Source: Actinokineospora iranica (GTDB taxonomy: Bacteria > Actinomycetota > Actinomycetes > Mycobacteriales > Pseudonocardiaceae). Taken from it: a stretch of DNA of 64,000 nucleotides. Below the pieces are notes generated by a model that saw nothing but the letters and a program-made list of their open reading frames with translations, was not told the origin of the DNA and searched no databases. The translations under genes and the position numbers were made by a program. The stretch covers positions 496,001 through 560,000 of the forward strand of contig NZ_FMZZ01000001.1 in NCBI RefSeq assembly GCF_900101685.1, in the 5' to 3' direction. The first letter of the stretch is position 1. Each line of letters opens with the position of its first letter. This document shows positions 16,556 to 25,297 of this stretch, one piece after another.

Positions 16556-17843
16556 CTGATTTTCTTTCCTTTTCCGTTTGTCGTGCGAGGTCAGGTGGCT
16601 GGGCCCGATGGCGGGCCCTCTCGACAGCGCTGTCGATGATCAGGAAGGCCAGCAGGCTGAGCCCGAAGGCGGGCAGCGCCACGCACACAGCCGCGGTCAC
16701 GGCCACGGTGATCAGGCGCGGGCGCGGGGGCATCGCGCGCAGCACGCCCCGGCGGACCGGCGCGCCGCGCCGGGCTCCGCGGCGCCACCACATCCGGTAT
16801 CCCCACACGATCACGCACAGAGTGCCGACCATCAGTGCCGCCGCCACGATCTGGTTGGCCAGGCCGAACAGGGCTCCGCTGTGGGCGAGGACGCCGAGCG
16901 TGGCCAGGGCGGTGGCGGGCGGGAGGTCGGCGCGGCGGTCGACGGCGAGCAGGTCGCCGCTGGCGGGATGGACGACGGCCCGGTCCGTGCGCACCGGCCA
17001 GGTGTGGGTGCGCTCGGTGATCACATAGGGGCGGTCGTCGGCGGGCAGGTCGATGGTGAGCGGGCCGGTGAGTCCCGCAGCGGCCACCGCCTGGTCCAGC
17101 GTGACAGCGGGCGGGCCGGACGCGGCGACCGGGGGAACCGGCGGATGCTCGGCCAGCAGGCCCGCGGTGCGGGCGCCGGTGAACGGCGAGCGGATGACAC
17201 CGGTGACGACCAGCGCCAGCAGGCCGAGGCTCACCGCCACGCCGACCTTGCAGTGCCATCCCCGCAGCCGCGACCGCCCGCCGGTGGCGCGGCGCTCCCG
17301 GCGACGGCGGGCCAACCACAGCGCCAGGCCACCGCCGAGCAGCACGACCAGCCACAGGCTCGCCGCCTCGACCAGCACCCGGCCGACAGTGCCCAAGTGC
17401 AGGCTGCCGTGCAGGTCGCGCAGCCACTGCTCCAGCGGGGTGCGGCCATCGACGGTCGCCAGTTCGCCGCGGACCTGCGCGGTGTACGGATCGACATAGA
17501 CGATGTCGGCGACCCGGTCATCGACGCGGAACACGAACGCGGTGGTGCCGTCCGGGGCATCCGGGGTGCGGACCGTGGCAGGCGCTCCCGTCGGATGCGC
17601 CTGCCGCGCGGCGGCCAGCTGCTCGGCCAGCGGTCGGGCCACGCCGCCGGTGTTGTCAACGACCAGTTCGCGGTGGTACACCAGGTTCTCCACCTGCGGA
17701 GCGAACGCGCACAGCACACCGCTCACAAAGATGACAATAAGCAGCGGGGCGACGAAGACACCTGCCAAAAAATGAGTCCGCAGCAACAACAATCTGATGG
17801 CAGGCCAAGAACCCATCTTGCGAGGAGCCGCTTCGATCGCCAT
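16383..17843 (-). CDS. PepSY-associated transmembrane protein
   Basis: About 486 residues from ATG 17843. Four main helices fit the PepSY_TM family: THFLAGVFVAPLLIVIFVSG near the N-terminus, WLVVLLGGGLALWLARRRR, GVAVSLGLLALVVTGVI, and a C-terminal pair. Two PepSY-like extracytoplasmic segments lie between (WLRDLHGSLHLGTVGRVLVE; VHPASGDLLAVDRRADL). The family includes reductases and partners of metal uptake. Its open frame runs 173 bases into the downstream gene, giving an arginine-rich tail, which suggests that the natural stop was lost or that the last 58 residues are dispensable. Confidence 0.8.
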   Translation of the reverse strand: MAIEAAPRKMGSWPAIRLLLLRTHFLAGVFVAPLLIVIFVSGVLCAFAPQVENLVYHRELVVDNTGGVARPLAEQLAAARQAHPTGAPATVRTPDAPDGTTAFVFRVDDRVADIVYVDPYTAQVRGELATVDGRTPLEQWLRDLHGSLHLGTVGRVLVEAASLWLVVLLGGGLALWLARRRRERRATGGRSRLRGWHCKVGVAVSLGLLALVVTGVIRSPFTGARTAGLLAEHPPVPPVAASGPPAVTLDQAVAAAGLTGPLTIDLPADDRPYVITERTHTWPVRTDRAVVHPASGDLLAVDRRADLPPATALATLGVLAHSGALFGLANQIVAAALMVGTLCVIVWGYRMWWRRGARRGAPVRRGVLRAMPPRPRLITVAVTAAVCVALPAFGLSLLAFLIIDSAVERARHRAQPPDLARQTEKERKSDARTNARLHSGRCADSRGPGGVGGGQRPARGAGVRHTGGLQVRPARQHLRGGPEDPA

Positions 17844-17919
17844 AAGCCGGAAAACTAGCGGCCCGGATCGGCGAATACGTCCCCGCGCGGAGGGAACGGC
17901 ACTCCCTCCCAAGAGGGAC

Positions 17920-18588
17920 TTAAGTGCGGTTGCTTTCGGTCATCAGCCCCGCGCGATAGGCGTAGACCACAGCGTGCACCCGGTCGCGCAGCCCTAGTTT
18001 GGCAAGAATGCGCGAAACATGGGTTTTCACCGTTTCCTCGCCGATGAAAAGCCGGTCCGCGATTTCGACGTTGCTCAGCGCCTCCGCGACGAGCAGGAGC
18101 ACCTGCCGTTCCCGGGCGGTGAGCTGGCCCAGTTCCACCGGTGGCGCCGGGGTGGACTTGATGCCCGCGGCGAACCGGCTGATGAGCCTGCGGGTCACCG
18201 ACGGGTCGATGAGGGCGTCACCGCGGGCCACCACCCGCATCCCGGCGGCCAACTCCTCCGGCGAGACGCTCTTGAGCAGGAAACCGCTCGCGCCCGCGCA
18301 CAGTGCCAAGTGGACGTACTCGTCCAGGTCATGCGTGGTCAGCACCAGGACCCGGGTGCGCTCCCCGAGCGCGGCGCGGATCGCCTCGGTGGCCGCGATG
18401 CCGTCCAGCCGCGGCATCCGGATGTCGAGAACGGCGAGGTCAGGGGCGCTGCGCACGGCCTCGGCGACCGCGGCTTCCCCGTCGGCGGCCTCGGCGACGC
18501 ACTCCAGGCCGGGCTGCGCGTCCACGAGAGCGCGCACCCCGGAGCGGTACATGGCGTGGTCGTCGGCCAGCAGGACGCGAATGGTCAT
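17920..18588 (-). CDS. NarL/LuxR-family response regulator
   Basis: 222 residues from ATG 18588, overlapping the kinase stop by ATGA. The receiver domain shows VLLADDHAMYRSGVRALVD, phospho-acceptor Asp in DLAVLDIRMPRLDGIAA, and VLVLTTHDLDEYVHLALCAGASGFLLKS. The C-terminal LuxR HTH is LTARERQVLLLVAEALSNVE through ETVKTHVSRILAKLGLRDRV. It should be phosphorylated by the kinase encoded just upstream, but that gene is interrupted by the 17 kb element, so the regulator is orphaned in this cell state. It probably regulates the PepSY and His-rich genes downstream (inference). Confidence 0.93.
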   Translation of the reverse strand: MTIRVLLADDHAMYRSGVRALVDAQPGLECVAEAADGEAAVAEAVRSAPDLAVLDIRMPRLDGIAATEAIRAALGERTRVLVLTTHDLDEYVHLALCAGASGFLLKSVSPEELAAGMRVVARGDALIDPSVTRRLISRFAAGIKSTPAPPVELGQLTARERQVLLLVAEALSNVEIADRLFIGEETVKTHVSRILAKLGLRDRVHAVVYAYRAGLMTESNRT

Positions 18589-18850
18589 GACGCCTCCACC
18601 GGAACGCGCACTCGGGTCTGCCACGACGTGCCGTCCGCGCCTGACCCATAAGTGACGTCACCGCCATACAGGGCGACCCGCTCGCGGATGCCGCGCAGGC
18701 CGCGGTGAGCGCCGGACGACGCGGCGACGACGTTGTCGGTCGCGTTGTTGCTCACGGTCAATTCCACCCGATCCGGCTGGTAAAGCAAATCCACTTCCAC
18801 GACGCCCGAACTGCCATGCCGCAGAGCGTTGGTCAGCGTCTCCTGAGCGA
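18585..18850 (-). pseudogene. Histidine kinase, 3' part (HATPase domain), separated by element insertion
   Basis: The reverse frame reads VAQETLTNALRHGSSGVVEV (the N-box of a NarL-type kinase), LRGIRERVALYGGDVTYG (G-box) and ends VRVPVEAS. It has no start and is cut at about 18,850 exactly where the integrative element begins. The missing 5' part is at 35,825-36,735, ending LPESLDVALYRIAQ. Joining them gives an uninterrupted LYRIAQETLTNALRHG, the normal sequence of this family. Confidence 0.9.
18847..18850. other. attL core of the integrative element
   Basis: Left junction: kinase sequence ...GTCTCCTGA, then GCGA, then element sequence CCCCACTTTTATG. The shared core TGnGCGA with the right junction is very short, as usual for serine integrases. 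Confidence 0.7.
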
Positions 18851-18877
18851 CCCCACTTTTATGTACATACTGGAGTC

Positions 18878-20419
18878 ATGAGCACACCACGACGCAAGGT
18901 TACTGCTGGTCAGGACGCTGACAGGCCGTTGGTTCTGGACTCGTACGGCCGGTTGTCGCGTGTCCCGGAGACCGGTGAGATTGAGAAGATCGAGACTCAG
19001 TGGGCGGACAACCGGAAGGTGATCGATCGGGTGGGGGCGGTGCTGGGTGAGGAACTGAAGGATGGTCTGTCGGCGTGGAAGCGCACGGTGCGCCGTCCGG
19101 GGTGGGAACAGTTGTTGGAGCGGGTGGAGTCCGGCGCATCTGACGGGATCGTGGTGTGGCACACCGACCGCCTGTTTCGTCAGCCGCGTGACCTGGAAAA
19201 GCTGATCGAGTTGGGCGAACGCGGGTTCAAGGTGTTTTCCGCGCACGGTGAGCGTGACCTTGCCAACGCGGATGACCGGTTCATTTTGCGGATCGAGGTT
19301 GCGCAGGCCGCCAAGTCGTCGGATGACATGTCTCGGCGGATCAAACGCCGGTTCTCCACCTATCGGGAACAGGGAAAGGTGACCGGCGGTCCACGCAGGT
19401 TCGGGTTCCCCGGCAAGGATCAGACGTGGAAGCCCGGCCCCGGCCAGACGAAAGCCGATCAGCCGGACGTGTCGGCTGAATTGGTGGAGCGGGAACGGCA
19501 AGCGATCAGGGACGCGGCGGCGGACCTGTTGACCGAGGTCAATTATTCCAAGATCGCGCGGGAGTGGAACGCGGCCGGGTTGTTGACGGCGGCCGGTCGG
19601 GATTGGGTGCCGAATACCGTTCGGGACACGATGCAGCGGCCGACGTTGGGTGGTGTTATCGAGCATCACGGGGAAACAGCCGGGCGGCTGGCCGGTGACG
19701 CGATTTTGGACCAGCGAACCTATGAGCGGTTGCGCGCGTTGTTCGCCGGACGCAAGCGCGGCCGTAAGCCCGGACAGGTCTATATCGGCAGTGGCCTGTT
19801 GCGGTGCGGGAATTGTGGCGCGAAGATGGCCGCCGGGCCGGAGACGGGCAAGTTCTACAAGGACGGCACCCAGCGTGCGCGTTACTACTGCCCCACCTAC
19901 CGGTACGGGTGCGGGAAGGTATTCATTGACGTTGGCCACGTTGACGAGGAAATCAAGGTCTTTGTGGTGTCGCGTCTATCGGACAAGCGGCACGCACAAG
20001 CCGTGTCGGCGGCCCGATCGCAGGTCGCGGAACGCTTGGCCGAAGTGAACGCCGAAATCGCGGACTGTGAGGCATTGCAGCGCGGACTTTCGGAACGATT
20101 GGGTAAGCGAAAGATGACGCTGGACGCTTTCGATGAGGCAAACGAACCGCTCGTGTCCGACCTTGCCCGTCTGTACGCTGAGCGTGACTCGCTGTCCGGT
20201 GGGAACCCGGACGGGCCGACCGAAGCGCAGAGCAAGGAAAGCCTGATAGCCCAGTGGAACGCGGGCCTTGTCCCGGACAAGCGCGCCATGTTCGTGAACG
20301 CGCTCGGTCGTGACCGGTTGGTGATCGACCGCTACACGGGGCCACGCGGAAAGATCGTGTTCGACAAGGCCCGCGTGCGCTTGGAGGAAAACGAGAACAA
20401 CCCGGCCGACGCCGAGTGA
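18878..20419 (+). CDS. Large serine recombinase (integrase)
   Basis: 513 residues. The resolvase/invertase catalytic domain is at the N-terminus (about 18-160), with the nucleophile Ser27 in LDSYGRLSR and the downstream Arg-rich motifs GIVVWHTDRLFRQPRDLEKL and RIEVAQAAKSSDDMSRRIKR. The recombinase domain follows (about 165-280; REWNAAGLLTAAGRDWVPNT). The zinc ribbon at about 305-350 has CGNCGAKM...YYCP...CG, and a coiled-coil lies near 370-430. It is the element's integrase, starting 28 bases inside the left junction. No recombination directionality factor was recognised by sequence. Confidence 0.96.
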   Translation: MSTPRRKVTAGQDADRPLVLDSYGRLSRVPETGEIEKIETQWADNRKVIDRVGAVLGEELKDGLSAWKRTVRRPGWEQLLERVESGASDGIVVWHTDRLFRQPRDLEKLIELGERGFKVFSAHGERDLANADDRFILRIEVAQAAKSSDDMSRRIKRRFSTYREQGKVTGGPRRFGFPGKDQTWKPGPGQTKADQPDVSAELVERERQAIRDAAADLLTEVNYSKIAREWNAAGLLTAAGRDWVPNTVRDTMQRPTLGGVIEHHGETAGRLAGDAILDQRTYERLRALFAGRKRGRKPGQVYIGSGLLRCGNCGAKMAAGPETGKFYKDGTQRARYYCPTYRYGCGKVFIDVGHVDEEIKVFVVSRLSDKRHAQAVSAARSQVAERLAEVNAEIADCEALQRGLSERLGKRKMTLDAFDEANEPLVSDLARLYAERDSLSGGNPDGPTEAQSKESLIAQWNAGLVPDKRAMFVNALGRDRLVIDRYTGPRGKIVFDKARVRLEENENNPADAE

Positions 20420-20458
20420 CCACCGCGCGCCGGTCCACGCCAAACGGCCCCGCCCGAG

Positions 20459-20509
20459 CACGAGTGAGGGGTGTTCCCGCAACCATGGCGGGAACACCCC
20501 TCACTCGTG
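20459..20509. terminator. Strong bidirectional terminator
   Basis: A perfect 22-base stem (CACGAGTGAGGGGTGTTCCC... paired with its complement) around a seven-base loop AACCATG, between the convergent integrase and HTH genes. Confidence 0.85.
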
Positions 20510-20520
20510 TGGGGCGGGTT

Positions 20521-21036
20521 CTACGCGGCTTCCGGCCGGGCTGTGTCCGGTCTGGTGTCGGCGTTCTGGCGTTGCTGGTCGATGCGGCGGAGTACGACGG
20601 CGACGGACGCGATTTGCTCGCTGGTCATCGGTGGCATGGCGGCACAGATCAGCCCCCAATACTCCCAAGAGTCGTCAGCGTCGGGCGGGCCGGTGAACTC
20701 GGCCGTGGTGACGGTCAGCGCATCGGCCAGCGTGGACAGGTGGGCATCGGTCGGTTGGGCGGTTCCTTCCTCGTAAGCGATGATCACCGCGACGGGTAGG
20801 TGGGTGTTCGTGGCCAGTTGGTCACGGGTGAGCCCGGCAAGGTCGCGGTAGGCGCGCAGGCGTCCGCGTGAGAACGTGCCCGGACCGGCGGCCGGGGTAG
20901 CGGCCGGTGGCCGGGTGGGCGGTCGTGACGCGCCTTGTGCGCGGGTGGGATCGGGTAGTGGGTGAAGGTGTCGGCGGGCGGTCGGTGTGCGGCGAGAGCG
21001 GGTCTCAGGGCTGGTGTGGCGTGGCCGGGGCGGCAT
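20521..21036 (-). CDS. XRE-family HTH regulator of the element
   Basis: 171 residues with a basic, proline-rich first 50 residues of doubtful relevance. Residues about 55-115 form an HTH_XRE domain: RLRAYRDLAGLTRDQLATNT, LPVAVIIAYEEGTAQPTDAH, LSTLADALTVTTAEFTG. The C-terminus reads MTSEQIASVAVVLRRIDQQR. The ATG at 21036 has GGGGAG upstream. It is last in the leftward transfer operon and convergent with the integrase. Likely a repressor that keeps the element quiet (inference). Confidence 0.8.
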   Translation of the reverse strand: MPPRPRHTSPETRSRRTPTARRHLHPLPDPTRAQGASRPPTRPPAATPAAGPGTFSRGRLRAYRDLAGLTRDQLATNTHLPVAVIIAYEEGTAQPTDAHLSTLADALTVTTAEFTGPPDADDSWEYWGLICAAMPPMTSEQIASVAVVLRRIDQQRQNADTRPDTARPEAA

Positions 21037-21176
21037 GGCGGCTCCCCTGTGCTGGACGGCGGGTGGGTGGGCCTGATCGGTTCGTCTGGCGGCTCCCTTC
21101 CGGGCACGGTCGGTGGCGAGTCCGGCGGCACGGTGCCCGGCGTGCTGCCCCGCCTTGTATGGGTGTCATGGTGTGG

Positions 21177-22097
21177 TCAGGCCGCCGCGCGGGGCCGGGT
21201 GGCCGGGGCGGGTAGGTCGATCAGGCGTCGCCGCGTGCTGGACGGGACCGGCAGCCACACCGGCCCGGCCGGGCCGTCCCCGGCGGTGTCGGTGGTCATG
21301 TCGGTGACGGCGGTACTGGCGACGCTGAGCCCGGCCAGGTCGCGGGACCGGGCCGACGCCATGCGGTGAAAGTTGTTCTGCCGGGTCACGCCGGCGAAAA
21401 TGAACAGAATCGGGTGACTGATTCCGGCCATAGCGAGGTTTCGGTATCCCTCGAACTTCCCTGCCAGCCTTTCCAGCGTTTCGGTTCCGTTGTCGTATTC
21501 GACAAAGAAACGCACGTTACGCCCGGATTCCTGCCATTCTCCGTAGCCGTCCGGGCGGACCAGTTCCCCCACGGATTTAGCCACCTTGCGTTCGGACCAC
21601 CATTCCACCAACGCGCATCCGTCGCGCCTGTTCGCCTGGTTGTGCAGTCGGGTGAAGAAGTCGTTGATGCCCAGCAGGTGATCGAGTTTGGGTGATTCTG
21701 CGAGCGCAAGAATGGTTTCGGTGATGCGGGACGGTCGCGGAATGGAGCGACCGGCGCGGGCAGCGTTCATCATGACGCCGAGCACGCCGAGCGTGTAGCG
21801 CCAGGACTGGGAGCCGGACGGCAGGCAGCGGCGGAACCGGGCCAGCACGCCGCGCTTGGTGAGCGTGGCGAGGCGGTGCTGTGCGGTGATGTGGCTGGTG
21901 AAGGCCACGCGGGTGATCTGTTCGGTGGTCAGGACGCGGTGTGCGGCGAGCAGGGCGAGGACTCGCCGGTCTCGGTCGGTGAGGTGGCGGCCCGCGTCGA
22001 TCGCATCGGCCACGCTGCCCGTCGTGATGGTGATGGTGGACCGTGTTGCCGTGTGGTTGTTTGGTGTGGCTACGGTAGCCAGTCGGGTTCGCCCCAT
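21177..22097 (-). CDS. Replication-relaxation family protein
   Basis: 306 residues. A winged-helix N-terminal half (LTDRDRRVLALLAAHRVLTT, EQITRVAFTSHITAQHRLAT, LTKRGVLARFRR) is followed by the PF13814-type body (LDHLLGINDFFTRLHNQA, VEWWSERKVAK, VRPDGYGEW, VRFFVEYDNGTETLERLAGK). The family is found on actinobacterial plasmids and integrative elements and is thought to act in replication or transfer initiation. The ATG has GGAGGAACC upstream and overlaps the end of the ATPase gene by 28 bases, so it is coupled. Confidence 0.88.
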   Translation of the reverse strand: MGRTRLATVATPNNHTATRSTITITTGSVADAIDAGRHLTDRDRRVLALLAAHRVLTTEQITRVAFTSHITAQHRLATLTKRGVLARFRRCLPSGSQSWRYTLGVLGVMMNAARAGRSIPRPSRITETILALAESPKLDHLLGINDFFTRLHNQANRRDGCALVEWWSERKVAKSVGELVRPDGYGEWQESGRNVRFFVEYDNGTETLERLAGKFEGYRNLAMAGISHPILFIFAGVTRQNNFHRMASARSRDLAGLSVASTAVTDMTTDTAGDGPAGPVWLPVPSSTRRRLIDLPAPATRPRAAA

Positions 22098-23731
22098 GGT
22101 TCCTCCATGTCGTCGTGACCAGCGGAAAGGCCCCGGCCAGGGGTGGCAGTTCCCCCGGCAGGTCTTAAGGTGCCACCGGAGATGCCGGGCAAGCTGCTAC
22201 CGGGGATGCCGGGGGAACTGCCCCGGCCCGAACCGCCGCCACCGCGACCAGGAGGACGGGCACCGGCCGGGTGTTGGAGATCGGCGCGCAGATCGGCTAC
22301 GCCGGGTTTGCTGGCCACCTTGCGGGATGCGGCCGTGGCGTCGCGTTCGGTGCGGGACAGGCCGGTCCGGGTGCGGGCCGCCGCGCGGAGCCGATCGGCC
22401 CGGCCACTGATGGCGGGCGGTAGGGGTTCGGTGGCCAGAGTGAACGGCGGCACGTCGCGGCCGTGGTGGACGACCCGTGCGACGACCTCGAAACCTGGTC
22501 GCCGCGCCAGGTCGGTTGCCTCGAAATAGGGGGTGACGTGCCGGGCGAGTTTGGCCGCGTCGTCGGGCGACACCGTGAAAATTACCTTGTTCCGGGCGTT
22601 GGCGTCCACCGCTTCCCGCACGTCACTGGGTAGCTGTGCCAAATGCTGGTGAGCCAGCACCAATGACACGCGATAGCCGCGCGCTTCGGCCAATGTGTCG
22701 TCCACGCCGATGGGCAGGTGCAGGAAATTGTGGCATTCGTCCACAATGATGGTCGCGTCCGGCCGTTCATCGGGCGGGAGTGCGGACCGGCGGACGGTGT
22801 GCGCCCACAGACCGGACAACAGGAGCGACCCGACGATCCGGGCGGTGTCTTCCCCGATTTCTCCTTTCGCCAGTCGGGCTATGAGAATCCCGCCGTTCAA
22901 CACATCGGTGAGATTCACGGTCGAGCGAGCCGACCCCAACAGGTCGCGGGCGAACCGGCGGGCGAGCAGCCCGCGCAGCCGGGACAGGATCGGCCCGCAC
23001 ACCTGGGCGCGCTGCCCATCAGAGAGCAGGTCGAACCCGGACCAGAACCCGTCGATGCCCTCCGGTTCGCCGTGCTTGTCCAGCACACCGCGCCGGAACC
23101 CGGCATGGGTGAGCAGCGTCGGCACGTCGGCCAGGGTGGAGCCCGGCCGCCGCGCCAGCGTCAAACAGGCCGCGCGCATCACGTCGTCCATGCGCGGTCC
23201 CCACCATGCCGCGTACAGCCGCCGGAACACGCCGACGACGTTCTCAGCGGCCCATTCCCGCCCCGCCAGGTCATCCGCCCCCGCCGTGCCCACGGGGGCG
23301 AGGACGTTCCACGCGGGCGGTGCGTCGGTCTCGGCGGGATCGAGGATGACCAGTCGGTCACCGCAGCGGGCCGGGAGCCGGTCCAGCACGTTCCGCGCCA
23401 GGTCGCCCTGGCAGTCCAGCAGCACCACGCCGCGCCCGGCGTCGGCCTCGGACAGCGCCAGGTTGGCCAGCCACGTGGATTTCCCGGTGCCGGTCACGCC
23501 CTGGACGTGGAGATGGTGCCGGGCGTCGGGGACGGCCAGCCCGATTACGTCCGGCGGGCCGTCGTTGGCCACCCCCAACGGTTTCGCCGTCATCCGGGCG
23601 GGGTGGTCGGCCGGGGGCAGCCGCAACCTGCCCGGCCGTCCGGCCGCCGCGTCACCCGCCCGGTCGGGACGGTCACCGGGTGCCGGGCGGGCAGCTCGCC
23701 GCGCGGGCCGGTACGGGTCAGGCCGCGTCAC
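22070..23731 (-). CDS. VirD4/TraG-like conjugative coupling ATPase
   Basis: 553 residues from GTG 23731 (CAGGGGGCG upstream). Walker A is at residues 78-86 (GVTGTGKST) after HHLHVQ; Walker B is ATIIVDECHNFLHLP. SLVLAHQHLAQLPSDV and NARNKVIFTVSPDDAAKLAR match the C-terminal motor of type IV coupling proteins and HerA-like helicases. No N-terminal membrane helices are present, so membrane anchoring may come from the upstream partner. The C-terminus is a Gly/Pro-rich tail. It should drive DNA transfer of the element. Confidence 0.87.
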   Translation of the reverse strand: MTRPDPYRPARRAARPAPGDRPDRAGDAAAGRPGRLRLPPADHPARMTAKPLGVANDGPPDVIGLAVPDARHHLHVQGVTGTGKSTWLANLALSEADAGRGVVLLDCQGDLARNVLDRLPARCGDRLVILDPAETDAPPAWNVLAPVGTAGADDLAGREWAAENVVGVFRRLYAAWWGPRMDDVMRAACLTLARRPGSTLADVPTLLTHAGFRRGVLDKHGEPEGIDGFWSGFDLLSDGQRAQVCGPILSRLRGLLARRFARDLLGSARSTVNLTDVLNGGILIARLAKGEIGEDTARIVGSLLLSGLWAHTVRRSALPPDERPDATIIVDECHNFLHLPIGVDDTLAEARGYRVSLVLAHQHLAQLPSDVREAVDANARNKVIFTVSPDDAAKLARHVTPYFEATDLARRPGFEVVARVVHHGRDVPPFTLATEPLPPAISGRADRLRAAARTRTGLSRTERDATAASRKVASKPGVADLRADLQHPAGARPPGRGGGGSGRGSSPGIPGSSLPGISGGTLRPAGGTATPGRGLSAGHDDMEEPWGEPDWLP

Positions 23732-25088
23732 GACGCGCCCCCTGACCGCCGCGCCCGTCGTCGGGCCGCCGTTGATCCGCCCGGCCGCCGGGCCGTCGCC
23801 GGGTGACGCGCGGCAGTCCTCGGGACGGCCGCCGGACACGGCCGACCGCATCCGCCATGCCGTACTGGGTCGGTTCGGCGGGAAGGTGCCACAGCCCGGC
23901 CAGTTCGGTGATGGTGACCGCGAACCGGTACCGCCGCCGGGCCGGTCGCCGCTGATCGACCAGCGCCAGCACCCGCCGGGCACCACCGACACCGCCACCG
24001 ACCCGGTGCAGCCGGAACGTCGCCAGCGGCGCGGCCAGGTCGAACCCGCCCGCCAGCCCGGCCACCACCCGGCGCTGCCCCTGCCGAGTACGCCGGGAGC
24101 CCCGCGCGGCGGTGTGGTGGACGACGCGCACGCTCACCCGCAGGTGCGGGCCGTGCGCCTTCTTGGCGGTGATCGCGCGGCGCCCCGCCTCGATCACCGG
24201 ATCAGGGTCGGGTGCGGGCCGGTCGGTCCGCACCGTCGGGGCGCCGCTGGGACGGGAGGACGTGAACAGGTCCAGCACTCCGAGCACGCCGCGCCCGAGC
24301 AACCGGAACCCGCCTGCGATGGCCCGCAGCCACCACGGCCGGTCAGCCGCACCAGGACGACCGGTCGCGAACTCCGGCGTGACGATCAGTTGCACGCACC
24401 GCTGTTCCCCCGGCCCGCAGTCGGACAACGCGGAGAACAGGCCGCGCAACACGTCATCGGTGCCGACCTCCACCGGCCGGGACGTCCGCGTAGCCGGTTC
24501 GGCCAGCGGCACCCACTGCCCACCCGCCGGGTAGACCTCGGCCGCGCTGACCCGGCCCGGTCCGGCCGTGTCAGTCCAGCGGGGAGGGTCGGTGACCTGT
24601 GCCCGCGCGCCGGGCCAGACGTGGCCGACCAGTTCGGCCACCCGTCGTACCGGCAACTCAGGCGGCACCCACACCCCGGCGCGCACCCCGTCCGCGTCCG
24701 CGACGAACTCCACCGCGAGGTGACGCGGGTCGATGCCGCGCCGGGCGGTGCGGTGCAGCATCCCGGCCAGTGACCGCCACCAGGCCGGGGCACCATCGCG
24801 CGGCAGCGACGCGGGCGGAGTGATCTCCACCCACCGGGCGGCATCGGCCGCGTTGCGTCGGGCCAGGCGCACCGCGCGGGCCAGCAGCGCCCCGGCGGCC
24901 AGGGCGAGCGCGGCGGCCACCGTCAGCAGCGGCCACCAGACTTGCAGCCACCGCCACAGCGTGAACGACACCGCCGACAGGAACCCGAACGGCCCGCTCG
25001 GGTCGCACAGGTAGGCGGCCACGCCGTGAACGTCCGAACAGGACGAGCCCGGCGCACCGGGAGCGCCCCGCGGAGCCACCGCGGCCAT
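23718..25088 (-). CDS. Transfer-associated membrane protein, partner of the coupling ATPase
   Basis: About 456 residues from ATG 25088; a TTG at 25109 with AAGGA eight bases upstream is an equally good start. One strong helix pair lies near the N-terminus (LTVAAALALAAGALLARAV), then a soluble body with AVEFVADADGVRAGVWVPPE, LVGHVWPGARAQVTDPP and FALVDQRRP-like segments; I recognise no named family. The stop overlaps the ATPase start by 14 bases, so the two are probably subunits of one transfer complex (inference). Confidence 0.7.
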   Translation of the reverse strand: MAAVAPRGAPGAPGSSCSDVHGVAAYLCDPSGPFGFLSAVSFTLWRWLQVWWPLLTVAAALALAAGALLARAVRLARRNAADAARWVEITPPASLPRDGAPAWWRSLAGMLHRTARRGIDPRHLAVEFVADADGVRAGVWVPPELPVRRVAELVGHVWPGARAQVTDPPRWTDTAGPGRVSAAEVYPAGGQWVPLAEPATRTSRPVEVGTDDVLRGLFSALSDCGPGEQRCVQLIVTPEFATGRPGAADRPWWLRAIAGGFRLLGRGVLGVLDLFTSSRPSGAPTVRTDRPAPDPDPVIEAGRRAITAKKAHGPHLRVSVRVVHHTAARGSRRTRQGQRRVVAGLAGGFDLAAPLATFRLHRVGGGVGGARRVLALVDQRRPARRRYRFAVTITELAGLWHLPAEPTQYGMADAVGRVRRPSRGLPRVTRRRPGGRADQRRPDDGRGGQGARRDAA

Positions 25089-25297
25089 GCTAACGTTGTT
25101 GTGATACAATGGGAAATCCTTCAGTGTGACGGCGATCCGACAGGGATCAGCGCGGCGCGAATCACGAGACAGGCCCTTCCAGCGGGCACGCGAAGTCCAC
25201 GAGAGACGATCAGCTCGGGACGTCCCGGAAGGTCTCGGGTTGTCCCGCTCTTGTCTCGCGGGACGGGTGTCAGGCAAGCGTGACAATCACGCCGGGA

